Source: Bacteroidales bacterium | GTDB lineage: Bacteria; Bacteroidota; Bacteroidia; Bacteroidales; GCA-2748055 | Assembly (NCBI GenBank): GCA_023138875.1 | Contig: JAGLOO010000057.1 | Location: 1-64,000, forward strand | Length of the DNA stretch: 64,000 nucleotides | Direction of reading: 5' to 3' | Part shown: in pieces, positions 19,484 through 28,245 of the stretch | Numbering within the stretch: position 1 is the first letter of the stretch | Layout of the letters: each line of letters begins with the position of its first letter | Translations under genes and position numbers: made by a program | Notes under the pieces: model-generated | Database searches by the model: none | Told to the model about the DNA's origin: nothing | The model's input: the letters and a program-made list of their open reading frames with translations, nothing else

Positions 19484-19962
19484 TGAACAACAGGAATGAA
19501 CGATTGATGGAGACGCGGCGGCTGATCGGCAATCAGAACATTTCAAGCCAGGAGGAGCTGATGAAGCTTCTTGAGAAGCTGGGCTATACGTTGACTCAGG
19601 CCACATTGTCAAGGGATCTGAAATACCTGAAAGTTGCAAAGATGCCCGATGACAGGGCCGGTTATGTTTATATCCTTCCCGATAAGGAACAGTCAGTGGA
19701 GGATGCGAACCTTTCAGGATCAAGTTTCAGTGGATTAATCTCTATTGATTTTGCACAGAGAATGGCCATTTTAAGGACGCTCCCGGGACATGCGAACAGC
19801 ATTGCATACACCATTGACAACCTGGATGCATATGAGATTGCAGGAACCATTGCCGGTGATGATACGATCCTCCTCATTCCACGGGATGGCGTTTCCAGGT
19901 CCGATGTGATCAATTTGCTGAAATTGAGAATGCCGGGTTTGATCAATGAACCTTTAAACTGA
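19483..19962 (+). CDS. argR: arginine repressor ArgR
   Basis: A 159-residue ArgR/AhrC. The N-terminal winged helix (about 1-65) contains the family's TQATLSRDLKYLKV recognition helix, and the C-terminal hexamerisation/arginine-binding domain has the signature GTIAGDDTILLIP. With arginine bound it represses arginine genes. It heads a plus-strand cluster of arginine and proline genes, and its own promoter carries two ARG-box-like sites, indicating autoregulation. The arrangement argR-GNAT-argG is familiar from Bacteroidota. Confidence 0.96.
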   Translation: MNNRNERLMETRRLIGNQNISSQEELMKLLEKLGYTLTQATLSRDLKYLKVAKMPDDRAGYVYILPDKEQSVEDANLSGSSFSGLISIDFAQRMAILRTLPGHANSIAYTIDNLDAYEIAGTIAGDDTILLIPRDGVSRSDVINLLKLRMPGLINEPLN

Positions 19963-19986
19963 TTCCGAAACCTTATTTGAACGATC

Positions 19987-20586
19987 ATGACACAGGATAT
20001 ACAAATCACAATAGCAGCTGCATCGCATATGAATTATGTGCCTGAAATTGAAAAGGCATTGCTTGAAGCGTCCTTTCAGAAAGGGACGGGAATTGCTGTC
20101 CGGAACAATGAGTATCTTACTCAGAAGATACTGGAAGGGAAATCTGTTATCGCATACAGCAAAGGTGGGAAATGGGCAGGGTTCTGTTATATTGAATCCT
20201 GGGGCCACAATAAATATGTAGCCAACAGTGGTTTGATTGTCTCCTCCGAATTCCGGGGAGTCGGACTTGCAAACGAGATAAAAAAGCGGGCACTTGAACT
20301 ATCCACTGAACTGTTCCCGGGAGCAAAACTTTTCGGCCTTACCACAAGCCTTGCTGTGATGAAAATAAACAGCGGACTGGGATATAAACCTGTCACATTC
20401 TCAGAGCTCACCGATGATGACCAATTCTGGAAAGGATGTGAGACATGTCCCTATTATGACATCCTGGTAAGAACCAAGCGGGATGATTGTCTCTGTACTG
20501 CAATGATTATGGACCCGGCGGAAAATCAAAAAGTGAACGGAAAAGTGCATCCAGCCAGGATGAAAGTAAATATTAACCACACCTGA
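19987..20586 (+). CDS. GNAT acetyltransferase, probable N-acetylglutamate synthase-like
   Basis: A 199-residue GNAT protein with the acetyl-CoA loop FRGVGLA (residues 90-96) and following helix. A C-terminal extension carries Cys151/Cys154 (CETC) and Cys168/Cys170 (CLC), which could bind a metal. Its position between argR and argG suggests it makes the N-acyl-glutamate that starts arginine synthesis, since no argA/argJ gene is seen here. That role is inferred from context. It is separated from argR by 24 nt and from argG by 14 nt. Confidence 0.75.
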   Translation: MTQDIQITIAAASHMNYVPEIEKALLEASFQKGTGIAVRNNEYLTQKILEGKSVIAYSKGGKWAGFCYIESWGHNKYVANSGLIVSSEFRGVGLANEIKKRALELSTELFPGAKLFGLTTSLAVMKINSGLGYKPVTFSELTDDDQFWKGCETCPYYDILVRTKRDDCLCTAMIMDPAENQKVNGKVHPARMKVNINHT

Positions 20587-20600
20587 TTAGCAATCTATAT

Positions 20601-21797
20601 ATGGAAAAAAAGATAGTATTATTGGCCTTCAGCGGGGGCCTGGACACAACGTTTTGTGCCATTTATATGGCAAAGGAGAAGCAGATGGAAGTGCATTCTG
20701 CCACTATAAATACAGGTGGTTTCCAATCAGAGGAGTTGGAACAGATTAAAGGGCATGCAAAACGTCTGGGTATTGTTTCCCATGAAGTACTGGATGTTAC
20801 AGCTGACTACTATAACCGGTGCGTACGTTTTATGATCTTTGGCAACGTGCTGAGGAACAGAAGCTACCCATTATCAGTAAGCTCCGAAAGGATCTTCCAG
20901 GCCATTGCCATTGTAAACTATGCAAAGAAAAACGGCTTCAGTTATATTGCCCATGGTTCTACCGCTGCAGGCAATGACCAGGTACGGTTCGACCTGGTGA
21001 TCCAGGTACTGGCTCCCGATATTAAGATTATTACACCCATCAGGGATCTGAAGATATCCCGGGAGGATGAAATCGAATACCTTAGAAAGGAAGGGATTGA
21101 AATGAACTGGAGTAAGGTTAAGTATTCCATTAATCAGGGTATCTGGGGTACAAGTGTGGGGGGAAAGGAGACGCTGACTTCCACAGACGAGCTTCCCGAA
21201 GAGGCATATCCTACCCCGATGAAGGAAAATGGCTCAAAGAGGATTACCATTGGATTTGAAGAGGGTGAACCGGTGAGTCTGAATGGCCAGCTATTTGAAC
21301 CCCTGGTGGTGATCCGGGAGCTTGGGCAACTGGCTTCTCCCTGGGGAATTGGCAGGGATGTCCATGTGGGCGACACCATCATCGGGATCAAAGGACGGGT
21401 TGGATTCGAAGCTGCTGCAGCACGGATCATCATCGACGCACATCTTGCACTTGAAAAACATGTCCTCACACGCTGGCAGCTTCACTGGAAAGAACAGATA
21501 GGAAACTGGTATGGAATGTTTGTCCATGAGGCACAGTACCTGGAACCGGTCATGCGCGACCTGGAGAAGTTTCTGGAATCATCCCAGAAGAATGTGACCG
21601 GTGAAGTGACTATCCGTCTCAGGCCTTATAGTTTCACAGTGACCGGAGTGGATAGTTCGTTTGACCTGATGAATTCATCATTTGCATCATACGGAGAGAT
21701 GAACAGGGCATGGACTGCCGATGAAGTGAATGGGTTTACCAGGATACTGGGCAACCAGCAACGCATATGGTATGCAGTAAATGGAATGGAAGAATAA
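20601..21797 (+). CDS. argG: argininosuccinate synthase
   Basis: ArgG joins citrulline and aspartate with ATP to give argininosuccinate. The ATP-binding loop AFSGGLDTTF lies at the N-terminus and the 398-residue length is standard. It is third in the argR-led cluster. The protein resembles the Bacteroidota ArgG type; substrate-binding residues were not checked one by one. Confidence 0.95.
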   Translation: MEKKIVLLAFSGGLDTTFCAIYMAKEKQMEVHSATINTGGFQSEELEQIKGHAKRLGIVSHEVLDVTADYYNRCVRFMIFGNVLRNRSYPLSVSSERIFQAIAIVNYAKKNGFSYIAHGSTAAGNDQVRFDLVIQVLAPDIKIITPIRDLKISREDEIEYLRKEGIEMNWSKVKYSINQGIWGTSVGGKETLTSTDELPEEAYPTPMKENGSKRITIGFEEGEPVSLNGQLFEPLVVIRELGQLASPWGIGRDVHVGDTIIGIKGRVGFEAAAARIIIDAHLALEKHVLTRWQLHWKEQIGNWYGMFVHEAQYLEPVMRDLEKFLESSQKNVTGEVTIRLRPYSFTVTGVDSSFDLMNSSFASYGEMNRAWTADEVNGFTRILGNQQRIWYAVNGMEE

Positions 21798-21831
21798 ATT
21801 ATATATCAGGAATTTATAAAATTTTAAAGGG

Positions 21832-22617
21832 ATGAAAGTAGGAATCATAGGTGCCGGAAACATTGGTTGTGCTATTGCGAAGGGCCTTGTCGAGTATAAA
21901 AAATTAGCGCCTTCGGATGTGTATCTGTCACGAAAGAAGAATGGCTTATTATCCGATCATAAAAAGGTTGGATTCACTGTGTCGGACAATAAAACAGTTG
22001 CTTCGGAATGTGATATAATCATTCTGGCAGTCCTTCCGGGCCAGGCAAAAGAGGTCATTCTGGAGATAAAATCCGTGCTTAAAAAAGGAGACAAAATTCT
22101 TGTGAGTGTGGTGGCTGCTATCTCCATTAAGGAAATTGCAACATGGAGCGAAAATTCGGTACCGGTGGTAAGGGTCATGCCCAATACGGCGGCTGAGTAT
22201 GGCGCGAGCATGACCTGCATTGCGGGTTTGAACAATGAAACCATCGAAGTGGTAAAAGAGCTGTTTGAACCACTCGGACAGACCATGGTGATCAAGGAAC
22301 AGCTGATGCCGGCTGCTACTATAATGGCCGCATGTGGTATCGCATTTTTTCTGCGTTTTATTCGGGCGGTATCTCAGGGTGGGATCCAGATCGGTTTTCA
22401 TGCAGATGAAGCCGGAAAGATTGCAGCTCAGACAGCACGTGGGGCTGCAGAACTGTTGATGAGAACCGAACATCATCCGGAGACTGAGATTGACAGGGTT
22501 ACAACGCCCATGGGCTGCACCATTGCCGGACTCAATGAGATGGAGCATTTCGGATTGAGTTCGGCAATGATTAAGGGAATTGTGAAATCCTATTCGGGGA
22601 TCAGTGATCTGAAATGA
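21832..22617 (+). CDS. proC: pyrroline-5-carboxylate reductase
   Basis: The last step of proline synthesis, NAD(P)H-dependent. The Rossmann motif GIIGAGNIGCAIAKGL opens the protein, VRVMPNTAAEYG is the family's central motif, and the C-terminal helical dimerisation domain contains the VTTPMGCTIAGL segment (usual form TSPGGTT). At 261 residues it is normal length. It overlaps the following deacylase gene by 4 nt (ATGA). Confidence 0.92.
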   Translation: MKVGIIGAGNIGCAIAKGLVEYKKLAPSDVYLSRKKNGLLSDHKKVGFTVSDNKTVASECDIIILAVLPGQAKEVILEIKSVLKKGDKILVSVVAAISIKEIATWSENSVPVVRVMPNTAAEYGASMTCIAGLNNETIEVVKELFEPLGQTMVIKEQLMPAATIMAACGIAFFLRFIRAVSQGGIQIGFHADEAGKIAAQTARGAAELLMRTEHHPETEIDRVTTPMGCTIAGLNEMEHFGLSSAMIKGIVKSYSGISDLK

Positions 22618-23684
22618 CATGCGGAATAAAACATATTGATCTATTATTGGAGATGCTTTCCATACCTGCTATCAGCAGGAAGGAGCATCAACGGTCAGAT
22701 TTCCTTGAAGGAACCCTGAAGGGCCTTGGTTTTCAGGTTACTAGGATCCACAACAACCTGCTGGTCGGAGATCCGGACCTGGAAGATGCCGGACCGCGAG
22801 TCCTGTTGAATTCACATATGGATACAGTTTCTCCGGCTGAGGGCTGGGTAAGTGATCCTTTTGAACCCCTGGTCGACGGGGACAGGATCGTTGGACTGGG
22901 CAGCAATGATGCAGGAGCCTCGGTGGTGACCATGATGGCTACCTATCAGAACATGTATACAGAAATGAAGGGGCAGATGAACCTGATGCTGTTGATCAGT
23001 GCTGAAGAGGAAATATCCGGATCCAATGGCATCTCGTCCGTTCTTGACCGGATGGGCAATCTGGATGCGGTTATAGTTGGTGAACCAACCGGGATGCAAC
23101 CAGCTGTAGCTGAACGTGGATTGATGGTACTTGATGGGGAGGTAAAAGGGAAGGCAGGTCATGCCGCCCTGAATGAGGGTGAAAATGCCATTTACAGAGC
23201 AATGAAGGATATTGAATCCATTGCAGGCCTGGACTTTCGAAACCAATCAGCATGGCTTCCGCAACCCGGGGCCCAGGTTACCATGATCTCTGCAGGGACC
23301 GGCCATAATGTGGTTCCGGATGTGTGCAGGTATGTGGTGGATGTGAGGAGCAATGACAGGTACGGAAATGAGGCCATGCTGGAGCGGATCCGTTCGGTCT
23401 GTATGGCCGATCTAAAACCACGTTCCACACGGTTGAAACCATCTTCTCTCAATGAGGATCACTTTCTCATGGAAGCCATCATTGCATGTAAATTTCATCC
23501 ATTTGGTTCTTCAACACTGTCGGATATGGCCCTGATCCCTTTCCCTGCTATAAAAATAGGACCGGGCGACTCGGCGCGATCTCATACAGCAGGAGAATAC
23601 ATACTGATGAGTGAACTGGAAGATGCGGTTGGGATCTATTGCCGGCTCCTGGAAGCTCTGAAAACAAATATGAAGCAAAATTAA
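22614..23684 (+). CDS. M20-family deacylase, ArgE-like (acylornithine or acylcitrulline)
   Basis: A 356-residue M20 metallopeptidase-fold enzyme. The zinc and catalytic positions are visible: His and Asp in SHMDTV, Asp in SNDAG, the Glu-Glu pair in SAEEEISG, a Glu in VGEPTG and a C-terminal His in RSHTAGE. A dimerisation domain is inserted at about 170-280. In Bacteroidota the acyl group is often carried as far as citrulline (N-acetyl/N-succinyl-ornithine transcarbamylase route), so this may deacylate citrulline rather than ornithine. No transcarbamylase lies in the window to decide. Confidence 0.82.
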   Translation: MTCGIKHIDLLLEMLSIPAISRKEHQRSDFLEGTLKGLGFQVTRIHNNLLVGDPDLEDAGPRVLLNSHMDTVSPAEGWVSDPFEPLVDGDRIVGLGSNDAGASVVTMMATYQNMYTEMKGQMNLMLLISAEEEISGSNGISSVLDRMGNLDAVIVGEPTGMQPAVAERGLMVLDGEVKGKAGHAALNEGENAIYRAMKDIESIAGLDFRNQSAWLPQPGAQVTMISAGTGHNVVPDVCRYVVDVRSNDRYGNEAMLERIRSVCMADLKPRSTRLKPSSLNEDHFLMEAIIACKFHPFGSSTLSDMALIPFPAIKIGPGDSARSHTAGEYILMSELEDAVGIYCRLLEALKTNMKQN

Positions 23685-23696
23685 AGAGAGGTGCTT

Positions 23697-25043
23697 ATGA
23701 ACATGTGGGACAAGAACATTTCAACAGAAGAGAGGATCCTGGTATTTACTACAGGAAAAGATCCCATGTATGATTTGCAACTGGCACCATATGATGTGCT
23801 GGGATCCATGGCGCATGCCATCATGCTGGCAGAGGTTGGATTGATTGAAAAGGATGAGGCCGGCAGGCTGATCGGTGAACTTGTTCATATATATGAAAAA
23901 GCAGAAAAGGGAGAACTGGAACTGGAACCCGGCATGGAAGACATTCATTCACAGGTGGAGATGATGCTCACGTCCACGCTTGGAGATCTTGGTAAAAGAA
24001 TACACACAGGCCGGTCAAGGAACGACCAGGTCATGGTGGATATCAAGCTTTTTTTGCGCGACCAGATCGGGGAACTGGCGAAAGAGGTATTGTCCCTTGG
24101 AAAAGCACTTGGCCAGCAGGCCGAGTCGAACCGGGAGGTCTTGATCCCGGGGTATACACACATGCAGGTGGCCATGCCCTCATCTTTTGGATTGTGGTTT
24201 GGCGCTTACGCCGAAGCACTGGCTGATGACCTGAAATTTCTGCTTGGGATCCATTCGGTGGTTAATCAGAACCCATTGGGATCTGCAGCTGGTTTTGGAT
24301 CATCCTTTCCGGTGGACCGGGAGCTGACCACGCGGCTGCTTTCGTTTGAAGACATTCATGTTAGTTCGGTCAATGCACAGATGAACCGTGGAAAAACGGA
24401 ATGGTATGTGGCAACCGGGATCAGCGCTGTTGCTTCAACCATTGCCCGCCTGGCCATGGATGCAGTATTGTTCATGGGCCAGAATTTTAATTTTCTTTCC
24501 CTGCCGGAAGAACTTACTACGGGATCAAGCATTATGCCCCATAAGAAAAACCCGGATGTTCTGGAACTGCTCAGGGCCAGGTGCAACCGGCTATCACAGA
24601 TTCCCTCAGAAATTACAGCTGTTACTGGGAATCTTATATCAGGGTACCACAGAGATTTTCAGATCCTGAAGGAGATTCTTCACCCCGCCCTTGAGGAATT
24701 AAAGAACTGCCTGTTGATGATGCAATACGTCGTTGAGAGAATCATAGTAAAAAAGGATATCCTTGAGGATCCGGCCTATCAGTATATCTACTCTGTTGAG
24801 GAAGTTAATAAGAAGGTGAAAGAAGGAATTCCCTTCAGGGATGCGTACAGGGAAGTGGCAGAGGAGATAGACAAGGACCGTTACAGGCCCGGCCGGGACC
24901 ACTCCTATACCCACCTTGGAAGTATAGGAAATCCCGGTATAGCGGAAATTATGACAAAACTTGAACTGGCATATGGTGCGTTTCGATTTGTCGATACTTC
25001 AGAGGTAGTAGATTCATTGAGTAATTATTACATGAAATCATGA
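23697..25043 (+). CDS. argH: argininosuccinate lyase
   Basis: ArgH splits argininosuccinate to arginine and fumarate. The fumarase/aspartase-superfamily signature GSSIMPHKKNPD is intact, as is the N-terminal HTGRSRNDQ substrate loop. The ATG at 23697 is preferred; a GTG at 23691 would add two residues. Its end overlaps proB by 4 nt, coupling arginine and proline genes in one transcript. Confidence 0.96.
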   Translation: MNMWDKNISTEERILVFTTGKDPMYDLQLAPYDVLGSMAHAIMLAEVGLIEKDEAGRLIGELVHIYEKAEKGELELEPGMEDIHSQVEMMLTSTLGDLGKRIHTGRSRNDQVMVDIKLFLRDQIGELAKEVLSLGKALGQQAESNREVLIPGYTHMQVAMPSSFGLWFGAYAEALADDLKFLLGIHSVVNQNPLGSAAGFGSSFPVDRELTTRLLSFEDIHVSSVNAQMNRGKTEWYVATGISAVASTIARLAMDAVLFMGQNFNFLSLPEELTTGSSIMPHKKNPDVLELLRARCNRLSQIPSEITAVTGNLISGYHRDFQILKEILHPALEELKNCLLMMQYVVERIIVKKDILEDPAYQYIYSVEEVNKKVKEGIPFRDAYREVAEEIDKDRYRPGRDHSYTHLGSIGNPGIAEIMTKLELAYGAFRFVDTSEVVDSLSNYYMKS

Positions 25044-25879
25044 CACACAGAAAATATTTAAAAGAGAAAAAAAAGATCGTGGTCAAGGTGGGAACCAGCC
25101 TGCTGGCCTATGATAACGGGAAGATAAATCTTCAGCGCATGGAAAAACTGGTCAGGGTACTCGCTGATTTGCATAACAGCGGGAAAGAAGTAATCCTGGT
25201 CTCATCGGGAGCAGTGGGAGTTGGAGTAGGGATGCTTGGGCTGGATAAAAAACCAGAGGACCTGGTGAAGAAACAGGCACTGGCTGCCATTGGCCAGGCG
25301 GGTCTGATCAGGTTGTATCAGAAGTTTTTCGATGAGTATAACACTACGGTGGCCCAGCTGTTGCTGACCCGCGATGGTATTGAGAATAGTTTGCGCCGGA
25401 AGAATGCAAGAAATACTTTACTTGAACTTATCAGGATGGGGATTATCCCTGTGGTGAACGAGAATGATACGGTCATTACCGATGAGATTGAGTTTGGAGA
25501 CAACGATACCCTTTCGGCTGCGGTGGCCACACTGGTTCACGCGGATCTGCTGCTTATCCTGACCGATACCGACGGAGTGTTTACTTCTGATCCACATATC
25601 AATCATTCGGCCCGGAAAGTTCCCAAAGTAATGAAAGCCAGTGATGATCTGAAAGATGTGGATGTGAATGGCTCTTCAAAATTGGGATCGGGCGGAATGG
25701 GTTCCAAAATTGCAGCTGCCGAGCTGTGTCGCGAACACAATGTGGACGTGGTCATTGCAAACGGATCGGATCCCGCCACCATTCTGGATGTGCTTGAAGG
25801 CAAGGATCTGGGAACGTTTTTCGTAAGCGATGCCACTGATAGGTTGAAAGTGAAAAGTCAAAAATTGAAAGCAGGATGA
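25040..25879 (+). CDS. proB: glutamate 5-kinase (short form, no PUA domain)
   Basis: ProB phosphorylates glutamate for proline synthesis. The amino-acid-kinase core is complete: KVGTSLL near the N-terminus, SSGAVGVG, NENDTV, FGDNDTLSA and GSGGMGSKI. At 279 residues it lacks the C-terminal PUA domain of E. coli ProB (367 residues). Such short forms are known. It overlaps argH and proA by 4 nt each. Confidence 0.94.
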   Translation: MTHRKYLKEKKKIVVKVGTSLLAYDNGKINLQRMEKLVRVLADLHNSGKEVILVSSGAVGVGVGMLGLDKKPEDLVKKQALAAIGQAGLIRLYQKFFDEYNTTVAQLLLTRDGIENSLRRKNARNTLLELIRMGIIPVVNENDTVITDEIEFGDNDTLSAAVATLVHADLLLILTDTDGVFTSDPHINHSARKVPKVMKASDDLKDVDVNGSSKLGSGGMGSKIAAAELCREHNVDVVIANGSDPATILDVLEGKDLGTFFVSDATDRLKVKSQKLKAG

Positions 25880-27120
25880 ATGAATTAATTGAGATGGGGA
25901 AGAGGGCCAGGAAAGCATCGGGCCAGCTGGCGAATTTGAATACAGACCAGAAGAACGAAGTGCTGTTGTTGGTTGCAGTCCTGCTGGAAAAGCATGCGGA
26001 TCTAATACTGGATGCCAATGCAAAGGACCTGGAACTGGGAAAGGGAATGGGACTGAAAGGAGCCATAGTTGACAGGCTGACCCTTTCCGGGGATCGAATT
26101 ACCGGTATTGCCGAAGGGTTAAGGGAGATCGTTCAGTTGGAGGATCCCATCGGGGAGATTGTGGAGATGAAGAAGCGCCCAAATGGGCTGCTTATAGGGA
26201 AAAAGCGGGTCCCGTTGGGAGTTGTGGGTGTGATCTATGAGTCGAGGCCCAATGTGACCGCAGATGTGGCCGGTCTCTGCATAAAAACGGGCAATGTGTG
26301 TCTGCTCAGGGGTGGGAAGGAAGCTTTTCAATCCAATAATGCCATCGTAAGTATTTTTCATGAAGCCATTGAACATTGCGGACTTGATCCAAATATGGTA
26401 CAATTGGTGCAGAATACGACCCGGGAAAGCGCTGTGGCCATGATGAAACTGAATGCATACCTGGATATCCTGATCCCAAGGGGCGGAGCCGGATTGATCC
26501 GGACGGTGGTCCAGAACAGTACGGTTCCAGTAATTGAAACAGGAGTGGGAAACTGCCATGTGTATGTAGATGAATTTGCTGACCTGGCTAAAGCAGTATC
26601 CATTGTATACAATGCCAAGACCCATCGTCCGGGTGTTTGCAATGCAGCTGAGAGTCTCCTGGTGCATGAAAAAGTGGCTGATATAGCTTTACCTGCTATC
26701 GGGAAAGCTCTTTCAGAAGGAGGTGTAGAGATCCGGGGAGACGAAATCACCTGCAGGCTGATTCCGGAAGCAAAGATAGCCGTGGAAAAGGATTGGGCAA
26801 CAGAATACCTGGACCTGATCATCAGCTCGAAGGTGGTGGAATCCGTTGAAGCAGCTGTGGACCACATAAATACTTATGGATCTATGCATTCGGAGAGCAT
26901 TATCACCGAGAACTACAGCCATGCACAGTACTTTCTCGACAGGGTGGATGCCGCTGCTGTCTATGTGAACGCTTCCACCAGGTTTACAGATGGTTTTGAA
27001 TTCGGATATGGAGCTGAAATCGGAATCAGCACACAAAAACTGCATGCCCGTGGTCCCATGGGATTGAAAGAACTTACCACAAATAAATATGTGATCTACG
27101 GAAGCGGACAAACGCGCTAG
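25876..27120 (+). CDS. proA: gamma-glutamyl phosphate reductase
   Basis: NADPH-dependent reduction of glutamyl phosphate to glutamate semialdehyde. An aldehyde-dehydrogenase-fold protein with the catalytic cysteine in HRPGVCNAAES and the family motif VIYESRPNVT. The 414-residue length is standard. It is the last gene of the argR-led cluster and converges on carA with a 20-nt gap in which I see no clear terminator. Confidence 0.96.
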   Translation: MNELIEMGKRARKASGQLANLNTDQKNEVLLLVAVLLEKHADLILDANAKDLELGKGMGLKGAIVDRLTLSGDRITGIAEGLREIVQLEDPIGEIVEMKKRPNGLLIGKKRVPLGVVGVIYESRPNVTADVAGLCIKTGNVCLLRGGKEAFQSNNAIVSIFHEAIEHCGLDPNMVQLVQNTTRESAVAMMKLNAYLDILIPRGGAGLIRTVVQNSTVPVIETGVGNCHVYVDEFADLAKAVSIVYNAKTHRPGVCNAAESLLVHEKVADIALPAIGKALSEGGVEIRGDEITCRLIPEAKIAVEKDWATEYLDLIISSKVVESVEAAVDHINTYGSMHSESIITENYSHAQYFLDRVDAAAVYVNASTRFTDGFEFGYGAEIGISTQKLHARGPMGLKELTTNKYVIYGSGQTR

Positions 27121-27140
27121 AGCGCATGTGAATCAACCTT

Positions 27141-28229
27141 TCAGCTTTGTGCTTTTTGACTCTCTTTGATGCTTTCCAGGAAAACATCAAAAAGGTGTGC
27201 TGTATCGGTAGGGCCACCGGAGGCTTCCGGGTGGAACTGGGTGGAAAAGAATGGTTTTTCCAGGTGTTTCATCCCTTCGTTGGTATTGTCATTGAGATTG
27301 ATAAACAGGGGTTCCCATTCTGCAGGCAGGGTTTCGTTGTTGATGGCAAAACCATGGTTTTGCGAAGTGATGTACGCTTTGTCCGATCCAACCTCAAGCA
27401 CCGGCTGGTTGTGGCTCCGGTGTCCATACTTCAGTTTATAGGTGTCGGCGCCTGCGGCCAGGGCCATCAGCTGGTTGCCCAGGCATATCCCGAATATGGG
27501 GGTATCCGATTGAAAGGATTTAGAAAGGGTCTGGATGGTTGCATTGCACTGCTTGGGGTCGCCCGGACCATTTGAAATAAATAAACCGTCGTACTGTTCC
27601 TGACTGATGTCATAGTCCCAGGGTACCCTGATCACCGTGGTATCCCTTTCAAGGAGAAAGCGGATGATGTTGTATTTCACCCCGCAATCCAGCAGGAGGA
27701 TCCTGTACTTTCCAGTGCCATATACCTTCTTTTCGCCGATGCTTACCTGTGCCACAAGGTTCTCCTGATTCGGATTGTAGGATGCTGGTTCCTGTTGATC
27801 AAATACAACTTTCCCCAGCAAGGATCCTTTCTCCCGTAAAAGTTTTGTAATCATACGGGTATCCACATCGAAGAGGCCCGGAATTCGGTTTTGCTTCAGC
27901 CAGTCGCCCAGGCTGCGTTCAGCATTCCAGTGGGAGTATTCTGTCGAGTAATCAGAAATCACCAGGGCTGAAATATGCAGTTTATCGGATTCGAAAAACT
28001 TGTAGAGATCATTTTCCGAGTCTTCCCGGGGGACTCCGTAATTGCCCACAAGTGGATAGGTAAGGACCAGGATCTGGCCTTTATAAGATGGATCGGTAAG
28101 GCTTTCAGGGTATCCGGTCATGGCCGTGTTGAATACAACTTCACCGGCAATGCTTTCCTCATATCCAAAAGATTTTCCCTTGAATGTAGATCCGTCTTCC
28201 AGGATCAGTGTGATGGGGTTAAAATCCAT
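27141..28229 (-). CDS. carA: carbamoyl-phosphate synthase small subunit
   Basis: The glutaminase subunit that feeds ammonia to CarB. The class I amidotransferase nucleophile is Cys249 in GICLGNQ, with the His/Glu pair in FHPEASGGP near the C-terminus. Its N-terminal domain contains the typical FNTAMTGYPESLTDPSYKGQ segment. It follows the thioredoxin-like gene by 16 nt on the same strand and is about 8 kb from carB. Confidence 0.96.
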   Translation of the reverse strand: MDFNPITLILEDGSTFKGKSFGYEESIAGEVVFNTAMTGYPESLTDPSYKGQILVLTYPLVGNYGVPREDSENDLYKFFESDKLHISALVISDYSTEYSHWNAERSLGDWLKQNRIPGLFDVDTRMITKLLREKGSLLGKVVFDQQEPASYNPNQENLVAQVSIGEKKVYGTGKYRILLLDCGVKYNIIRFLLERDTTVIRVPWDYDISQEQYDGLFISNGPGDPKQCNATIQTLSKSFQSDTPIFGICLGNQLMALAAGADTYKLKYGHRSHNQPVLEVGSDKAYITSQNHGFAINNETLPAEWEPLFINLNDNTNEGMKHLEKPFFSTQFHPEASGGPTDTAHLFDVFLESIKESQKAQS

Positions 28230-28245
28230 ATAATTTGTAAAAGTT

